A DNA stretch of 64,000 bases, taken from positions 496,001 through 560,000 of the forward strand of contig NW_020194560.1 in NCBI RefSeq assembly GCF_002865645.1, in the 5' to 3' direction. The translations under genes and the position numbers were made by a program. This document shows, piece by piece, positions 22,852 through 34,119 of this stretch (position 1 is its first letter; every line of letters begins with the position of its first letter). The notes beneath the pieces are model-generated. The model ran no database searches and was not told the origin of the DNA. It was given only the letters and a program-made list of their open reading frames with translations. This stretch comes from Hyaloscypha bicolor E (Eukaryota > Ascomycota > Leotiomycetes > Helotiales > Hyaloscyphaceae).

Positions 22852-23850
22852 CTATATCATCTCATACAAACACCTCACACCCTCATCCAACCCCTCTCCG
22901 CCCACATCCGTGCTGTTAAATGCACTCACCGCAATTTTCACCCACAACGATCCCTCAATCCTCGGATTCGGCACCCTCTTATCCACCACTCCCGGTACCC
23001 AGTCCACGAGCCTGAATCCACACCTTTCCACACGCCAAGCTGCTCTGTCGACGAAGTCTGTTGGCAGCATGAACGGCCGCGATCGTGTGCAAGATATGGG
23101 CTTACAGGTCACTTCGCCACCGGCTGGAGGTGTCGTGCAAGATTTCCCGCACGTATATGTCTCGTCATAGCATGCCGATAACCAGCCATGGATAACGCCA
23201 TACAGCGTCCCATTCACATTGGTGAAAGGTTTGTCATACGGCGGGTAATAGTTCGGGCATGGGTACGCAGCAGCTGGAGTTAGCAAGACTGCCAAAGCCA
23301 GAGCGGCAACCGCAACACGGGGAAGAAGAGGCGCTCTAATCCCAACCCCGCCTCTTCGCACAGTAACACGTGGTCTACCCTCCCAGAATCTCATTTCCCT
23401 CACCCATTTAATCACCAAGTACGCCGCCAGAAAAGCTAGCAGCCCGAACACGGGAACGAAGATATACAGCGACTTTAGCCAGAACTTCTTCCACCACAGC
23501 GCATTAGCTTTGTATATCTCGCCCACTGCCTCGAGACACGGGATCGGGTAGCGCTCGGCCCAGAACCAGATCTTGCTCGCGTCACAGACTAGGTTTGATG
23601 ATGAGAGGTTCACCTTGGCCGTCATATAGCAGGCGTCGGCGATGATGCTTGGGAAGAGACAGGAGTCGCCGCAGCCGTCGTAGCAGAGCCCGTAGGCTTG
23701 GGTGCGGGCAAGGTGGATCCAGTGGTTTGGACTGTAGAAGCTGTGTGCGGTGGAGACGAGATGGCTAACGAAAAGGCCCCAGGAGATACCAACGATGGTA
23801 CCGAAGTTAAGGCTGAGGAGGAACAAGCCTCGGTCTCGAGACTGGGACAT
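22852..23850 (-). CDS. Cysteine-rich membrane protein, family not recognised
   Basis: Single-exon frame of 332 residues. Hydrophobic segments lie at about 8-30 (signal anchor), 128-148 and 179-197. Two Cys-rich lumenal or extracellular regions follow the first and third segments. They contain comparable motifs, YGLCYDGCGDSC (about 53-64) and CYDETYTCGKSC (about 227-238), suggesting an internal duplication. A basic RR-rich loop separates the second and third segments. No enzyme motif is visible. The stop is immediately next to the tandem-repeat tract, so the C-terminus could have been altered by it. Confidence 0.7.
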   Translation of the reverse strand: MSQSRDRGLFLLSLNFGTIVGISWGLFVSHLVSTAHSFYSPNHWIHLARTQAYGLCYDGCGDSCLFPSIIADACYMTAKVNLSSSNLVCDASKIWFWAERYPIPCLEAVGEIYKANALWWKKFWLKSLYIFVPVFGLLAFLAAYLVIKWVREMRFWEGRPRVTVRRGGVGIRAPLLPRVAVAALALAVLLTPAAAYPCPNYYPPYDKPFTNVNGTLYGVIHGWLSACYDETYTCGKSCTTPPAGGEVTCKPISCTRSRPFMLPTDFVDRAAWRVERCGFRLVDWVPGVVDKRVPNPRIEGSLWVKIAVSAFNSTDVGGEGLDEGVRCLYEMI

Positions 23851-24229
23851 TTCGGGCTAGGGAGAAGTATTGATTTCCAAGTGAATTTGGGGGTTGCTTA
23901 TGTTTGAAAAGATGAACAACAAAGTCTTTTTGAGCTTCCTTTCAAGAATTGTAAAATTTGAAGAGAGGGCACGAAGCAGTTTAGATGGCGATGAAGTTCC
24001 AAGTAGCCTCGTTTCGGGCGTCTCTCTAATCGGGCAAACCACTCAGTTCGCCAGCCTCACTTTCGCCTTAACCTTTTCATGAAACTCAACCATCTCCTCG
24101 TGACTTGAAAACATTTCTAGTTCGAAAGTCATTAAATACTTGTCCCTCTCAATTACTTCTAAATAAAATAATCTTATTTAGTTGGAAATAATATAATAAT
24201 CGGACTTGACTACAGTATGGTTTCGCGGG

Positions 24230-24820
24230 CAGGCTTGGCAGAAATACCTAATTTCCGGTATTAATACGTATTAATACCAGAATCGTAAGGTATTAATACT
24301 ATTAATAAAGTATTAATTCCCAGAACCCAATTCCCCCCTTTAATTGCAATTAACTTTAGAACCACTTCTCTTATAAGAGAACTTTTGGTAGTGCAAATAT
24401 TCTACTTAATTTAGGCTTTCTATTTAGCTACTTATCTTATACTTTAGATTAAAACTCATCTCAATGCGGCTGTTTTAAGCAAAAATAAGCTTTTGAGATT
24501 TTTGTAAGGCTTACTTATAATAAGTATCTTAATAAGCAATACGAATACAAAGCTGAATTCTCCGAATGTAAGAGCTATTTTAAATTTAAGATTTTATTAA
24601 CTTTTATTAATAATAGTAAGTAACTCTTTTAATAGAAAGACTAGAAATTAAAGAAATTATATATAAATATATTATTATATAAATTAAATAATAAAAGACA
24701 GAGATAATATACGGGGTAAGAATCGATTCGGTATTAATATATACCGATTCTTGCAATACCTGACTAACACTATCCAGTATTAATACTTTATTAATACCAA
24801 AAGTATTTTTGCCAAGCCTG
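24230..24820. mobile_element. hAT-like MITE, copy 1 (degenerate)
   Basis: Inverted ends CAGGCTTGGCAGAAATAC and its complement at 24803-24820. Just inside are repeated GGTATTAATA palindromes. The interior (about 24331-24700) closely matches the element at 57094-57625. Flanking octamers ttcgcggg and attgcagg agree at 5 of 8 positions, and two of the mismatches are C/T or G/A. The element is AT-rich with no transposase. Confidence 0.8.
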
Positions 24821-25074
24821 ATTGCAGGACACTTGCTTTCCCCGACTGTAAACGGAGCGAGGGAGGGCTGAGCCAACTATTACTACTACTGGCGGAATGC
24901 GAAAGCGAGGTTAAAAAACCCAATATTAATTCAAATGAAAGGTGGTGGCCGTTACACGGGCTATTGCTACCGCCAAACTGTCCTGCTAGAGTCCAAACCC
25001 TTACCACAAAATCAATACTCGAATACTCTCTTCGGTCAATATTCAAGACCGGTGATGCCTAGCCTCATTCTCAA

Positions 25075-25984
25075 TGGGCAAAACCTTGATATTTTCTAGA
25101 GACTGCCTCTATAGCGCGGATCTTCTCTTCACTTACTTCCCCCTACAATCTTTCCCTGCCTTTCAACACTATGTCTCGAAGTTCCTCAGCCATCTCAAAA
25201 CGTCCTTGGTCATGGTAAGTGTCTTATAGTTCTTCGCGAACACTCAAGGTTCCTGGGTGATTTTCTCCTAAAAGCTTTTCCATCCCAAAAACTACCTGTT
25301 GCTGGAGTTCTGCGGCTTGATTAAGACGACCCTGGGCATGGTATGTTTTCGCAAGATGCTTTATGGCCCCAAGGGTTTCCACATTTTGTGTGCCCCACAA
25401 CTTCATCCTCTCGTCCTGAACTTCTCGTGATAAGTTTCGGCACTCTTGAGACATCCTTGCAGATAATAAGTATATGAAAGTGACCCTTTGGCTGATAGAT
25501 ATTCGGGATTCTGTTCCCCCCACTGCTTCTACCTTCCCACCATTACTTCTTGCTACAGCAGTTCCGCTATCTCAAGAAGACCTTGATCACTATAGCTGGT
25601 TGTTAATGAACCCCTGGCTCCTAGCGTCTCAGGATGGTGTTCACCCATGTACTTCGCTCTTTTCTCCAGTATTTGTTTCCGGCCTTCTTGGTAATACAAG
25701 AGTGCGAGCTGGTTGCCGATCCCTGTATCGATATAGCCTGGGAATCCGAGAGGTTTCTTTCCCATTTCAAGAGCGCTAATCCATTGTTCGTGAGTTTCCG
25801 TTAACCGAGACTGAGTATAATACATCAGACCAAGGTCAGAGACAGCATTCATATATTGATGCTGGCCTTCTCCGAAAATCTTCGCATAATCGACAGCACG
25901 AATTGCAAGTCGCAGAACCTCTGCTAAGCCGAGGGTGATTAGCGCCTGAGCAAGAGCAGGAAGCTTACTTACCCCATATGGCAC
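25075..25984 (-). pseudogene. Tetratricopeptide (kinesin-light-chain-type) repeat gene, decayed
   Basis: Minus-strand segments in register encode TPR units of the kind found C-terminal in fungal NB-ARC/NACHT proteins: DLGLMYYTQSRLTETHEQW, GEHHPETLGARGSLTTSYSDQG, ENHPGTLSVREEL and DTYHDQGRFEMAEELRDIVL. They are separated by in-frame stops and at least one shift near 25530. The 5' end is cut off near 25984 and no nucleotide-binding domain is seen. This is a remnant of the repeat end of a larger NLR-like gene. Confidence 0.75.
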
Positions 25985-26245
25985 TCAAGGAAGGGAAAAT
26001 TAATTCATAATACCCCTTAATTTGTTGACTCAATCAGCTACCAGAAGCAGCACAGGGATTCACGCTTCCGGCAGCGAAAGCATAAATCTGGCTTTTCTTC
26101 GTACCTACCACTTCTCAACTTCTTCTCCCATTCTTCTTCCCACCACACGAAAGCATTCCAGAATGTAAGCCAAGTCATACCCGAAAACAACCATAACTTC
26201 AATTACCTTTGAGCAAATCTAACCCACTGAGAACTGCTTAGCACC

Positions 26246-27040
26246 ATGGACAATAAGTTCAAAAGACCTCCATATCCTTCCGACAGCAAGTTCGCATCCA
26301 AGAAATCAGCCAGCGGTGGCACACCCCCCACACGCTTGGGCGACTTTACCTCACCCAAGCCAGATTCGCTTCCCAGTCAACGCCCGAATCAAAATCCCCA
26401 AGAAGCGAAAGAAACACAATGGGAGATCATGTCTGCGAACGAAGCTTTCGCCAAGTGCGGGTTCGGCTACGGGGCGAAGACTCAGGAGTGGTACCTCCTT
26501 CTTCGCGAAGCTGAAGACTTAGGGCTCGCGAGGTTCCTTGGAAGGGAAGACATGGGCGGTTTTGGCGGGCGCCCTGACTCATTAATGTATTCCTTTAGCC
26601 CTCAGTTCTTCGTGGAGGTTGACAAGATGATGGGGCGGGATATCAAAGTAGAGAAAAGCCCCGTTTATTCAAGGATATCTCACGGGGTTTCAAAGGGGGA
26701 TAGGCGAGCAGAGAAAGGACAGCAGAACAGAAGCGAAGAGAGATGGCAGACTATGTCAATAGCTGACGCCGTGCGCAAAAGTGGCTTCGGAGATATTGCA
26801 AGTATGACAGCGAACCCGGATTTTTTTCTGGTGTTCCAGCGGGGTCTGAGATTGGATCTAGTGAGAGGGTCGGGGGAGAGGAATCAGATGGGCTTTGAAA
26901 TCTACGAGTTTAGCCCTGAGTTTTTTAAGAATATTGATACGCTGTTGAGGGAGGGTGAAGCAGAGAAAGACAATGTGTGGCCTCAGCGGCAGTCTTATGG
27001 GGGATGTTCTCAAGGAGGATCTCGTCCAGGATGGTATTAA
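26246..27040 (+). CDS. Orphan protein with two tandem domain copies
   Basis: Single-exon, 264 residues, family not recognised. After a Pro/Ser-rich N-terminus, two related segments follow at about 59-128 and 167-236. Each begins W-x2-MS-x-x-(E/D)A, continues with (K/R)-x-GFG, and ends with YxFSPxFFxxxDxxx. The linker and tail are basic and disordered, with Gly/Gln at the end. The 50-percent-like similarity of the two halves indicates an internal duplication. There is no signal peptide. The location between a TPR pseudogene and a MITE suggests an accessory, lineage-specific gene. Confidence 0.65.
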   Translation: MDNKFKRPPYPSDSKFASKKSASGGTPPTRLGDFTSPKPDSLPSQRPNQNPQEAKETQWEIMSANEAFAKCGFGYGAKTQEWYLLLREAEDLGLARFLGREDMGGFGGRPDSLMYSFSPQFFVEVDKMMGRDIKVEKSPVYSRISHGVSKGDRRAEKGQQNRSEERWQTMSIADAVRKSGFGDIASMTANPDFFLVFQRGLRLDLVRGSGERNQMGFEIYEFSPEFFKNIDTLLREGEAEKDNVWPQRQSYGGCSQGGSRPGWY

Positions 27041-27441
27041 GAGTTGAGGTGGGGAGAGGAAAGGAAACTGAATAGGACGGGACTTTGGCTGTATTCATAG
27101 ACTCCGGTAGGGGCTGATCAGATAGCTAGAAACAACGACGCGTTGAAGCATTCCTACTATGTTCATGGCAATGGCTGTGCTACGACACCAATAGTACGAG
27201 AGACCACACACTTACGGTTGCCTTCTCCCTCGAGCAACCAAGCAATTCAATCATCTTGAATTAAACTTTCAAGAGCAGGTGCGTGGCTAGCTGTGGGACA
27301 TCTAATGACACCCACGACCCTCTTTGTATCACCTTTCGGCATAGATGTTAGCAGTATAGCTCAGTTCCATGAATCACCTCTCCTAAAACACTCTCGACCA
27401 GTGACCTCCTCTCCCTTGTTCTTCCCACATCTCCTCATAGA

Positions 27442-28042
27442 CAGTGTGTCAAAAAAATAATTAAGGTAATTAATTATATTTAATTAAATCAAGTAAATAA
27501 TTAATTATAATTTGATTATCGACTTTCAAAAAAAAAATTTATTAGAAAAATTATAATTAAATATAATTAATTATTTCTAATTATCACGTGAAACCCATAT
27601 AAAAGTTATATAAGTAATAAATTCTCTTCTTTTTCTTTAAATAATATACGACTAAACCATAAAGAGAGTAAATGTTAATTAATTTCCAAAGAAGAGAGAA
27701 GGAAAGCAAGGTAATATATATGTGAATTATTTGCTCTGGATATCACACGACCGCACCCACGTGACTAGAGAAGTCAAAACCCTTCCTATAGTACTTATTT
27801 ACAAAGATAAGTAAAGCGAGTAAAGGCGGGATACTAGCTATTAAGCCTATAATAGTAAGGCGACATCTAAATTAGGGTAAAATATGCTTTACTTTTGCGT
27901 TATAACGCTTATATTATCTTTATAGTCACGTGTAGTAACACGTGACCCAGTAATTAATTATAATTTGATTACTACGATTCTGACTTGATTTGATTTGATT
28001 ACCGGCCAATAATTATAATTAATTAAATTATTTGACACACTG
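27442..28042. mobile_element. hAT-like MITE, second family, with perfect 8-bp duplication
   Basis: Inverted ends start CAGTGTGTCAAA and finish TTTGACACACTG. The element is flanked by a perfect octamer ctcataga at 27434-27441 and 28043-28050. An 8-bp target duplication points to the hAT superfamily. The 601-bp body is very AT-rich, with several CACGTG sites and no coding capacity. Its ends differ from the CAGGCT family at 24230 and 57094. Confidence 0.88.
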
Positions 28043-28050
28043 CTCATAGA

Positions 28051-29494
28051 ACCTGCACTCCATTTGATCCCAAAGACTCTCCACCACTACGCCCTCCACC
28101 TTCCAAGTTCCGACTTTCAATATCCGCAAACCCTTTTTTCTCCTCCTCTTCCTCCTCCCCATTTGTGCAATGCATCCAACAAATAACTTCGGTTCTCCTC
28201 TCCCACCCGAATCTACAACTCGGAGCTGGACCAAACCTCAGAGAGCGTGGATACGGGCCTACGGCGCCTCACCACTCCCCGGTATGTCTCAAAGAGAGTG
28301 TGCCGGCATCGCAATCGAAGTTTCGTAGCTTTTGTGCTATTGGGGTTGTTGGTAGGGTGGTGTTGGTAGGCTTGTTCACGATCTGCGTAGAAAACGGTGT
28401 AAAGTATCGGGAAGACAGGGCATTAGGAGATTTGTAGGCTCTGCAGCGTACAGATTAAGGTAGTAAGCTCGCTATCAGGCCCTATATTTCCGGGCCCTTC
28501 CCTAAGAGTAGCATTTACGCATTCGACAAGGGCTTCCACACCTTTTCAGGGCTTCTCCCCTGTACTTACAAGGAAGTCTTCGCTAAGGAGGCACAATAGT
28601 TGCTCTACCAATAGCGCTATAACCCTAGAAGATCTACTTATCCCATATGAATGTCTTATAGCACCTCTTTACGTCGATTTAGGGAGCACTACCTAGAGTT
28701 ATAGAGGCTTATAGCGAGCTTCTGCCCTGAATTCGCACCTTCTAGAGCAACAAGGGTCAAAATGCCCTGTATTCTCGATACTTTATGCCGTTGTCTTCGT
28801 AGAGAATGAAGGGTACCGGCGAAGGTAGTTGGTTTAATGACAATTGATTCATCAATCTGGATTTCCAGGAAATGAGTTTTATCTTAATTAGAAGTCAATC
28901 GAGGTGGGCCTCCAAAGTACTGTGCAATGTGGTGTGCAGAAAGAAGATTTCGAGTGCGATAACCATCTAGCGGAACTCCTGAGCGCAGAAGACAAAGCAG
29001 AAATAAATTGTGATATCTAGCCCCTCGGTTATCTGTGCAGGTCAAGTATGAGACTTGAAAATAATTTAAATAGTGAGCTTCTCCGCCGCTGCATATGGGA
29101 TTAGTTTGTCCAGCACAGCGTGACACGAAGCCTCAGCTAATACAAGACAATGACGGAAGCATTCCTATCTTCAATATAAACACGGAGTCGCCTAGATAGC
29201 GGCGATCACTATTTAGATAGAGATAGGAACAGAAGGGCCGTCCGGAAGAGATCCGGGGTGGAGTCGAAGTAGACTTTTGTCAACTTGGACCAATGATCCT
29301 GCGTGTCTCCCCACTTTCGGAAACAAGGGTTAACACTCCACTTTCCACTCATACAACCCCTCAGGAATTTTCGGTCCCTCAAATTTGGGAAACAGACTTG
29401 AAATCTAAATCTATTGTCCTTGATTCCATCTGATTGCTTTGTGTTTTGTTCTGTTTTGAAAACTTTGCACCTCCACTTGTTGTTGTCTATCACG
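28051..29494. other. Intergenic, no gene seen
   Basis: 1.4 kb between a MITE and the MFS gene. There are no conserved ORFs. The stretch 28440-28800 has a different, CTTATAGC-rich texture that may be an eroded repeat. The last 150 bp serves as promoter and leader of the MFS gene. Confidence 0.5.
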
Positions 29495-31637
29495 ATGGCT
29501 TCCTCAGAGAAAACCGAGATTGAAGAGATTGCACTAAATACAGAACCGCAACCCCAAACTCGAGATTTTGAGGAGCTCAAAGTCCTGTCGAATCCGCCAC
29601 AAGCCTCGATAGGGCTTGGGAAAATTGATGATATAATTATTGATACTGTCAATGCCGAGACGGAGTACACCCCCGAGCAGTTTCGGAAACTCCGATGGAA
29701 GATCGATCTTTGGCTGTTGCCTTTGATGTGGGTATGTATTCGTCCTGAGAAGATCCCAGAAATTAGATGTATAGCAAGAACATTGCTGAGATCTCGTTCT
29801 TCCCAGGTTTGCTTTGGGACACAGCAAGCGGACAAGACGTCGGTCAGTGTTCAAGCTGTATTCGGAATTCGCACAGACACACATCTCGTCGGGCAGCAAT
29901 TCCCTTGTTAGCATATCTGTACTGCCTATGAAGTTTAAACAGTTCTAACCTTTTTCTCATGCAGGGCTCACGACCATCTTTTACATTTCATACCTTGTTG
30001 CTGAAGGTCCTGCTAACTTTCTCATGCAACGGGTGAACGTGGGTAAGTTCCTCGCTGCGAACATGTTCGTCTGGGGTGAGTACTCATTTAAAAGCACAAG
30101 CCGCGAGCGACCCTCTAACCTCTGGTAGGGATTATTGTTCTCTGCATTGCATTTGCTCAGAACTTTGCTGGCCTCATGGTTCTTCGGGCCCTTCAGGGTG
30201 TATGTGAATGTACCATCTCTCCCACGTTCCTCCTTTTGACCGGGCTATGGTACACCTCACGCGAGCATACAATGCGTTCCATCATATGGGGAACTGCAAA
30301 TGCTGGTATGCAGGTCATCGCAAGTCTCATCAGCTACAGTATTGGGTTCCAGGCTCAGAAGCATCCTGGTGGACTTCCCCCCTGGCGAGGAATTTCAATA
30401 TTTCTCGGGTGCCTTACCCTTACCAGCTCTGTGCTTGTCTTCTTCATTTTGGGTACGCCACGTGAAGTTCGATGGTTGTCCGAGGATGAGAAGCGAATGG
30501 CTATTGCGAGAGTTGTTGCAAATCAAACAGGTTCCGATCGTCAAAAACGAGACCACTGGAAATGGAGCCAAGTATGTTGATACAATGTTTAGAGAAAATA
30601 GGGGTCGCATTCACTGACTTTATCTCAGGCTCTCACTGCCTTCAAAGACCCCCAAACGTACTTTTTCTTCTTCGTAGTCATCGCCAACTCCCTGCCAAAC
30701 GGTGGTATCACCACCTTTGGAAATTTGGTTTACGTTTCGTTCGGGTTTACTTCACTAGAGACTTTGACGGAAGGGACGGTCCCGCAACAGGCTGTCTCTG
30801 TTCTTTGGTTTCTCCTTGTTGGCTATACCACTTTGAAGAAGCCCAATCTCCGTTGTAAGCACCCCTCTCGCCGTTCTAACCCTTGAGTTGACCCCAAATA
30901 CGAAGTCTTCTTCATGATGGTGTCACTCCTTCCCGCATTTGCAGGTATGATTGCACTGGCGTTACTTCCCAACGGCAAATCCTTGTTGTGGACCAAATGG
31001 GGCTTATATCTCATGAGTAAGTGGTAATGCTTCTTCAATCATTGACCACCCGCTGAATAAAGCCACAGCTGTGACCGGCAACCTCCCGGGACTTTTAATT
31101 TGGACAATTCTTCCTTCCAACGTAGCGGGAAGAACAAAAAAGAGTGTCACTGGTGAGGTGCTCAAGCGCTTCAATTTCTAATAATGCATACTGACTAAAG
31201 TTAGCAACTGTGTTGTTCATTGCTTACTGTACCGGAAATGCCATTGGTGCCCAACTCTTCCAAGCAAAGGATGCCCCTCGTTATCTTCCAGGTCTTACAG
31301 CTTGCGGGGTATTGTTTGGCGTTGAGTTCGTCTTGATGGCTACCTGGCGTGGCTATTGTTAGTTGCCCAGTACTTGTTGTTCAAAACCAGTTTGCTGACG
31401 TATTGCTCGAAGATATGTGGCAGAACAAGAGGCGTGCTACCAAGATTGCTGAGCTAGGATTGACAGTTGAAGAAGTGAGATACCCGATACCGACAGATTG
31501 ATAATAATTTATTGTTTGGATATTTGGAGGACCAAGATGCTAACTCCTGGCTAATACAGGCTCAACGTCAAGGTCGAGTAAATGCCGAGTCGGACATGAC
31601 TGATTTGGAAAATATCTTCTTCAAGTACTCGTTCTGA
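29495..31637 (+). CDS. MFS transporter, Dal5/allantoate permease-like (anion:cation symporter family)
   Basis: Ten exons with introns at 29732-29806, 29907-29964, 30076-30128, 30572-30628, 30855-30905, 31017-31068, 31153-31204, 31358-31412 and 31475-31559. They sum to 1605 nt, giving 534 residues in one frame. Family blocks include LRWKIDLWLLPLMW|VCFG, QADKTSVSVQAVFGIRTDTHLVGQQF, TIFYISYLVAEGPANFLMQR, RALQGVCECTISP and the 12-segment hydropathy pattern. Such carriers import organic anions (allantoate, nicotinate, pantothenate, small peptides) with protons at the plasma membrane. The gene lies head-to-tail with an aminotransferase, which suggests import of an amino-acid-related compound. Confidence 0.88.
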
Positions 31638-32085
31638 AGTACAAGTTTTACGCCTCTACACATATTACTCTCAAGGGTTATTATTTCAATCTTTATAAAC
31701 ATGTATTATCTATGTCCAATATCCACTTAACGCTTAGGACAGTCCTTTCAATATCAATATACCTATAAATTATGTGCGATACATCCACGCGACGAGACAT
31801 CACCCACCCGTATCGCTCACTTATTACAGAATTACGAATTATATCAGTAATGCCAAGATAATGGCGGCCACGACGAAGTTGTGAGCCCCACTCTTGTATA
31901 CAAATACACCACGGCCGGACCTGGCCCGGGCCGCCATCTCGCTCCATTTTTGCTATCCGTGCCTAGGAACACCAGCGAAAAGTCTGCACTCCTGTCTCTT
32001 GTTTATGTAAGACCATATTTGTGCCTCCAAATCAGGGGGTGGAAGCAGAATCAAACCAACAACCCCCCAAAATAACACACTCGAT
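31638..32085. other. Short intergenic, terminator and promoter
   Basis: 448 bp holding the 3' end of the MFS gene and the promoter of the aminotransferase. There are no ORFs of note. Confidence 0.5.
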
Positions 32086-34105
32086 ATGGCGGCCATAAAG
32101 AACCGCTCCCTAGCACAGCCCGTTTCGGTTGATCTGAGGCATCACCTGAACGCACATTCGAAAGCAAGACACCCAAGTCCGTTGAAAGATATTATAAAGT
32201 TTATGGGATACGATGGCATGGTAAGCCTGGCGGGAGGTAGGTGTATCAATCTTCACAGTAATATTGAAGGTAGCCGAAGCTAAATATGAGAAGGACTTCC
32301 GCATCCATCACTCTTCCCTTTTCAAAGTGCCACAATTCAGACTTACCCATATGACAAAAATCTCAGCACTCCAGAAGTTGAGAAACTTGGTAATGAGCTT
32401 TCAATCGCGGAAGAGAGTTCTCAACCGCTGCTAAGTCTTTCCAAGGCACTGCAGTATGGTAAGTTCTCTTCACGAATTAACTTGTCTCGTTCAGTGGAAT
32501 GCAGTGTTGATACTTCAATAGGCTCGGGAACTGGAGATCAATCTCTTCGAGATTGGGCTCACGAGTTCACCAAAACAGTCTTCAAACCCGCCTGTTCTGA
32601 TTTCGAGATACTCCTGAATTGCGGAAACACAGATGGCTGGAACAAAATCGTGCGTATGTTATGCGAACCAGGAGATTTCATCCTAGTTGAGCAGTACACT
32701 TATCCATCCGCTCAAGCTTTGTGGATACCTATGGGATGCATTGGAGTTCCAATCAAGAGTGATACTCAAGGGATGAGTCCTGAGGATCTTGAGAGTGTGT
32801 TAGCGAGTTGGGAGGAAGCGAGACCCGGGGTGAAGAGACCGCATCTGTTCAGCTCACTCTTCCAGAAGTATATTTCAGAACGACTGACGATAGAACAGAC
32901 TATACCTTGTCCCGGTTGGTTCCAATCCAACTGGTTTGACTATGGATGGTGATCGGCGGGAGAAGATTTATGATGTCTGCGTCAAATATGGTATGTTTAG
33001 AAAACTCTGGGGCTTTAGCGAAGATTGAGCTAACCTTGAATACAGATATCATAATCTGTGAAGATGATCCTTATTCATTCCTTCAATTCCCGGCCTGCAT
33101 TCACGGGGGAGAGGCGGCCTTGAATCCGACGACACCCCAAGAATACCTCGATAGTCTTGTGCCGTCATTCTTGAAATACGATACCCAAGGACGGGTTATT
33201 CGTCTCGACACTTTCAGCAAGGTGAAGATTTCTCTAAATCCTACTGCAATACTAGCTAAATCTATGAAAAGACCTTAGCACCGGGCAACCGGCTCGGGTA
33301 TTTCGTCGCAAACCCATTGTTTACGGAGCGACTACTCCGAGCTACAGAAGTCGAAACCCAGTCTCCAAGCGGGTGGTCTCAGGTAAGTCCCCCTCCCTAC
33401 AATCTCTTCCATTAGTAACTGACTACAAATAGGCGATCGCAATGAGCCTTCTCAGCAAATGGGGTATAATGGGCTATGTTGAATGGCTTTCCAACCTCCG
33501 AGGTCAATATTTCCTCAGACGTAACTGGATGGCATGTAACCCCTCCAAGCACGGTCATGGGTATACTTACAATTCTTCAGTGCGATTCAATTGCCTTCAA
33601 TTTCACGCTTGTACCCGCAACCAACCGTTCAGTTCCTGGAGCAGCAGGCTTAGTCGTTTTTTCCAAGGACGATGCAACCCTCACAACTCCACTTTTCAGC
33701 TTCATTCCTCCTATGGCTGGGATGTTTATTTGGGCACGGTTTTACTATTTTGGAAGCTCTAGGTTCAGGGTGTTGAAGGCGGACGAGACCTGTGTTGATC
33801 CTGAAGCTGTATTTGAAACTGAAATTTGGGCCGAGATGGCGAAAGCGTTGGTGTTGCTGACGCCAGGTTCGTACTATGAACCCTGGCAAGGGAAGAAGAA
33901 GACTACGACCAAGAGTAGATGTGGAGAGACCGGGATCGGATATTTTCGGCTTGCTTACTCACTTGTGACGGTTTGAGCACCTGGGCAATTTCTCACTTGA
34001 TTCAAATACTGACACATGTTTCAGAAAGAAGAGATGGAGCTCGGTATAGAAAGAATGGCAGCAGTTCTGGAAAAGGTCTTCAAAGGTGAATCAAATGTTT
34101 TGTAA
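32086..34105 (+). CDS. PLP-dependent aminotransferase, aromatic (ARO8/kynurenine) type
   Basis: Nine exons; introns at 32237-32293, 32459-32521, 32847-32898, 32991-33045, 33222-33271, 33383-33432, 33532-33580 and 33971-34024. The sum of 1590 nt gives 529 residues. Fold-type I aminotransferase blocks are present: SLAGG|LPHPSLFPF, YGSGTGDQSLRDW, GNTDGWNKIVRMLCEPGD, VPVGSNPTG, IIICEDDPYSFLQF, and DTFSK|TLAPGNRLGY with the PLP-binding lysine exactly at an exon junction. C-terminal GYFRLAYS is also conserved. These enzymes exchange amino groups between aromatic amino acids or 2-aminoadipate and 2-oxo acids. Intron 7 starts with GC (GCATGT). The gene appears intact. It converges tightly with the amidohydrolase: only 14 bp separate the stops. 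Confidence 0.88.
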
Positions 34106-34119
34106 ACTACGCTGTTAAT

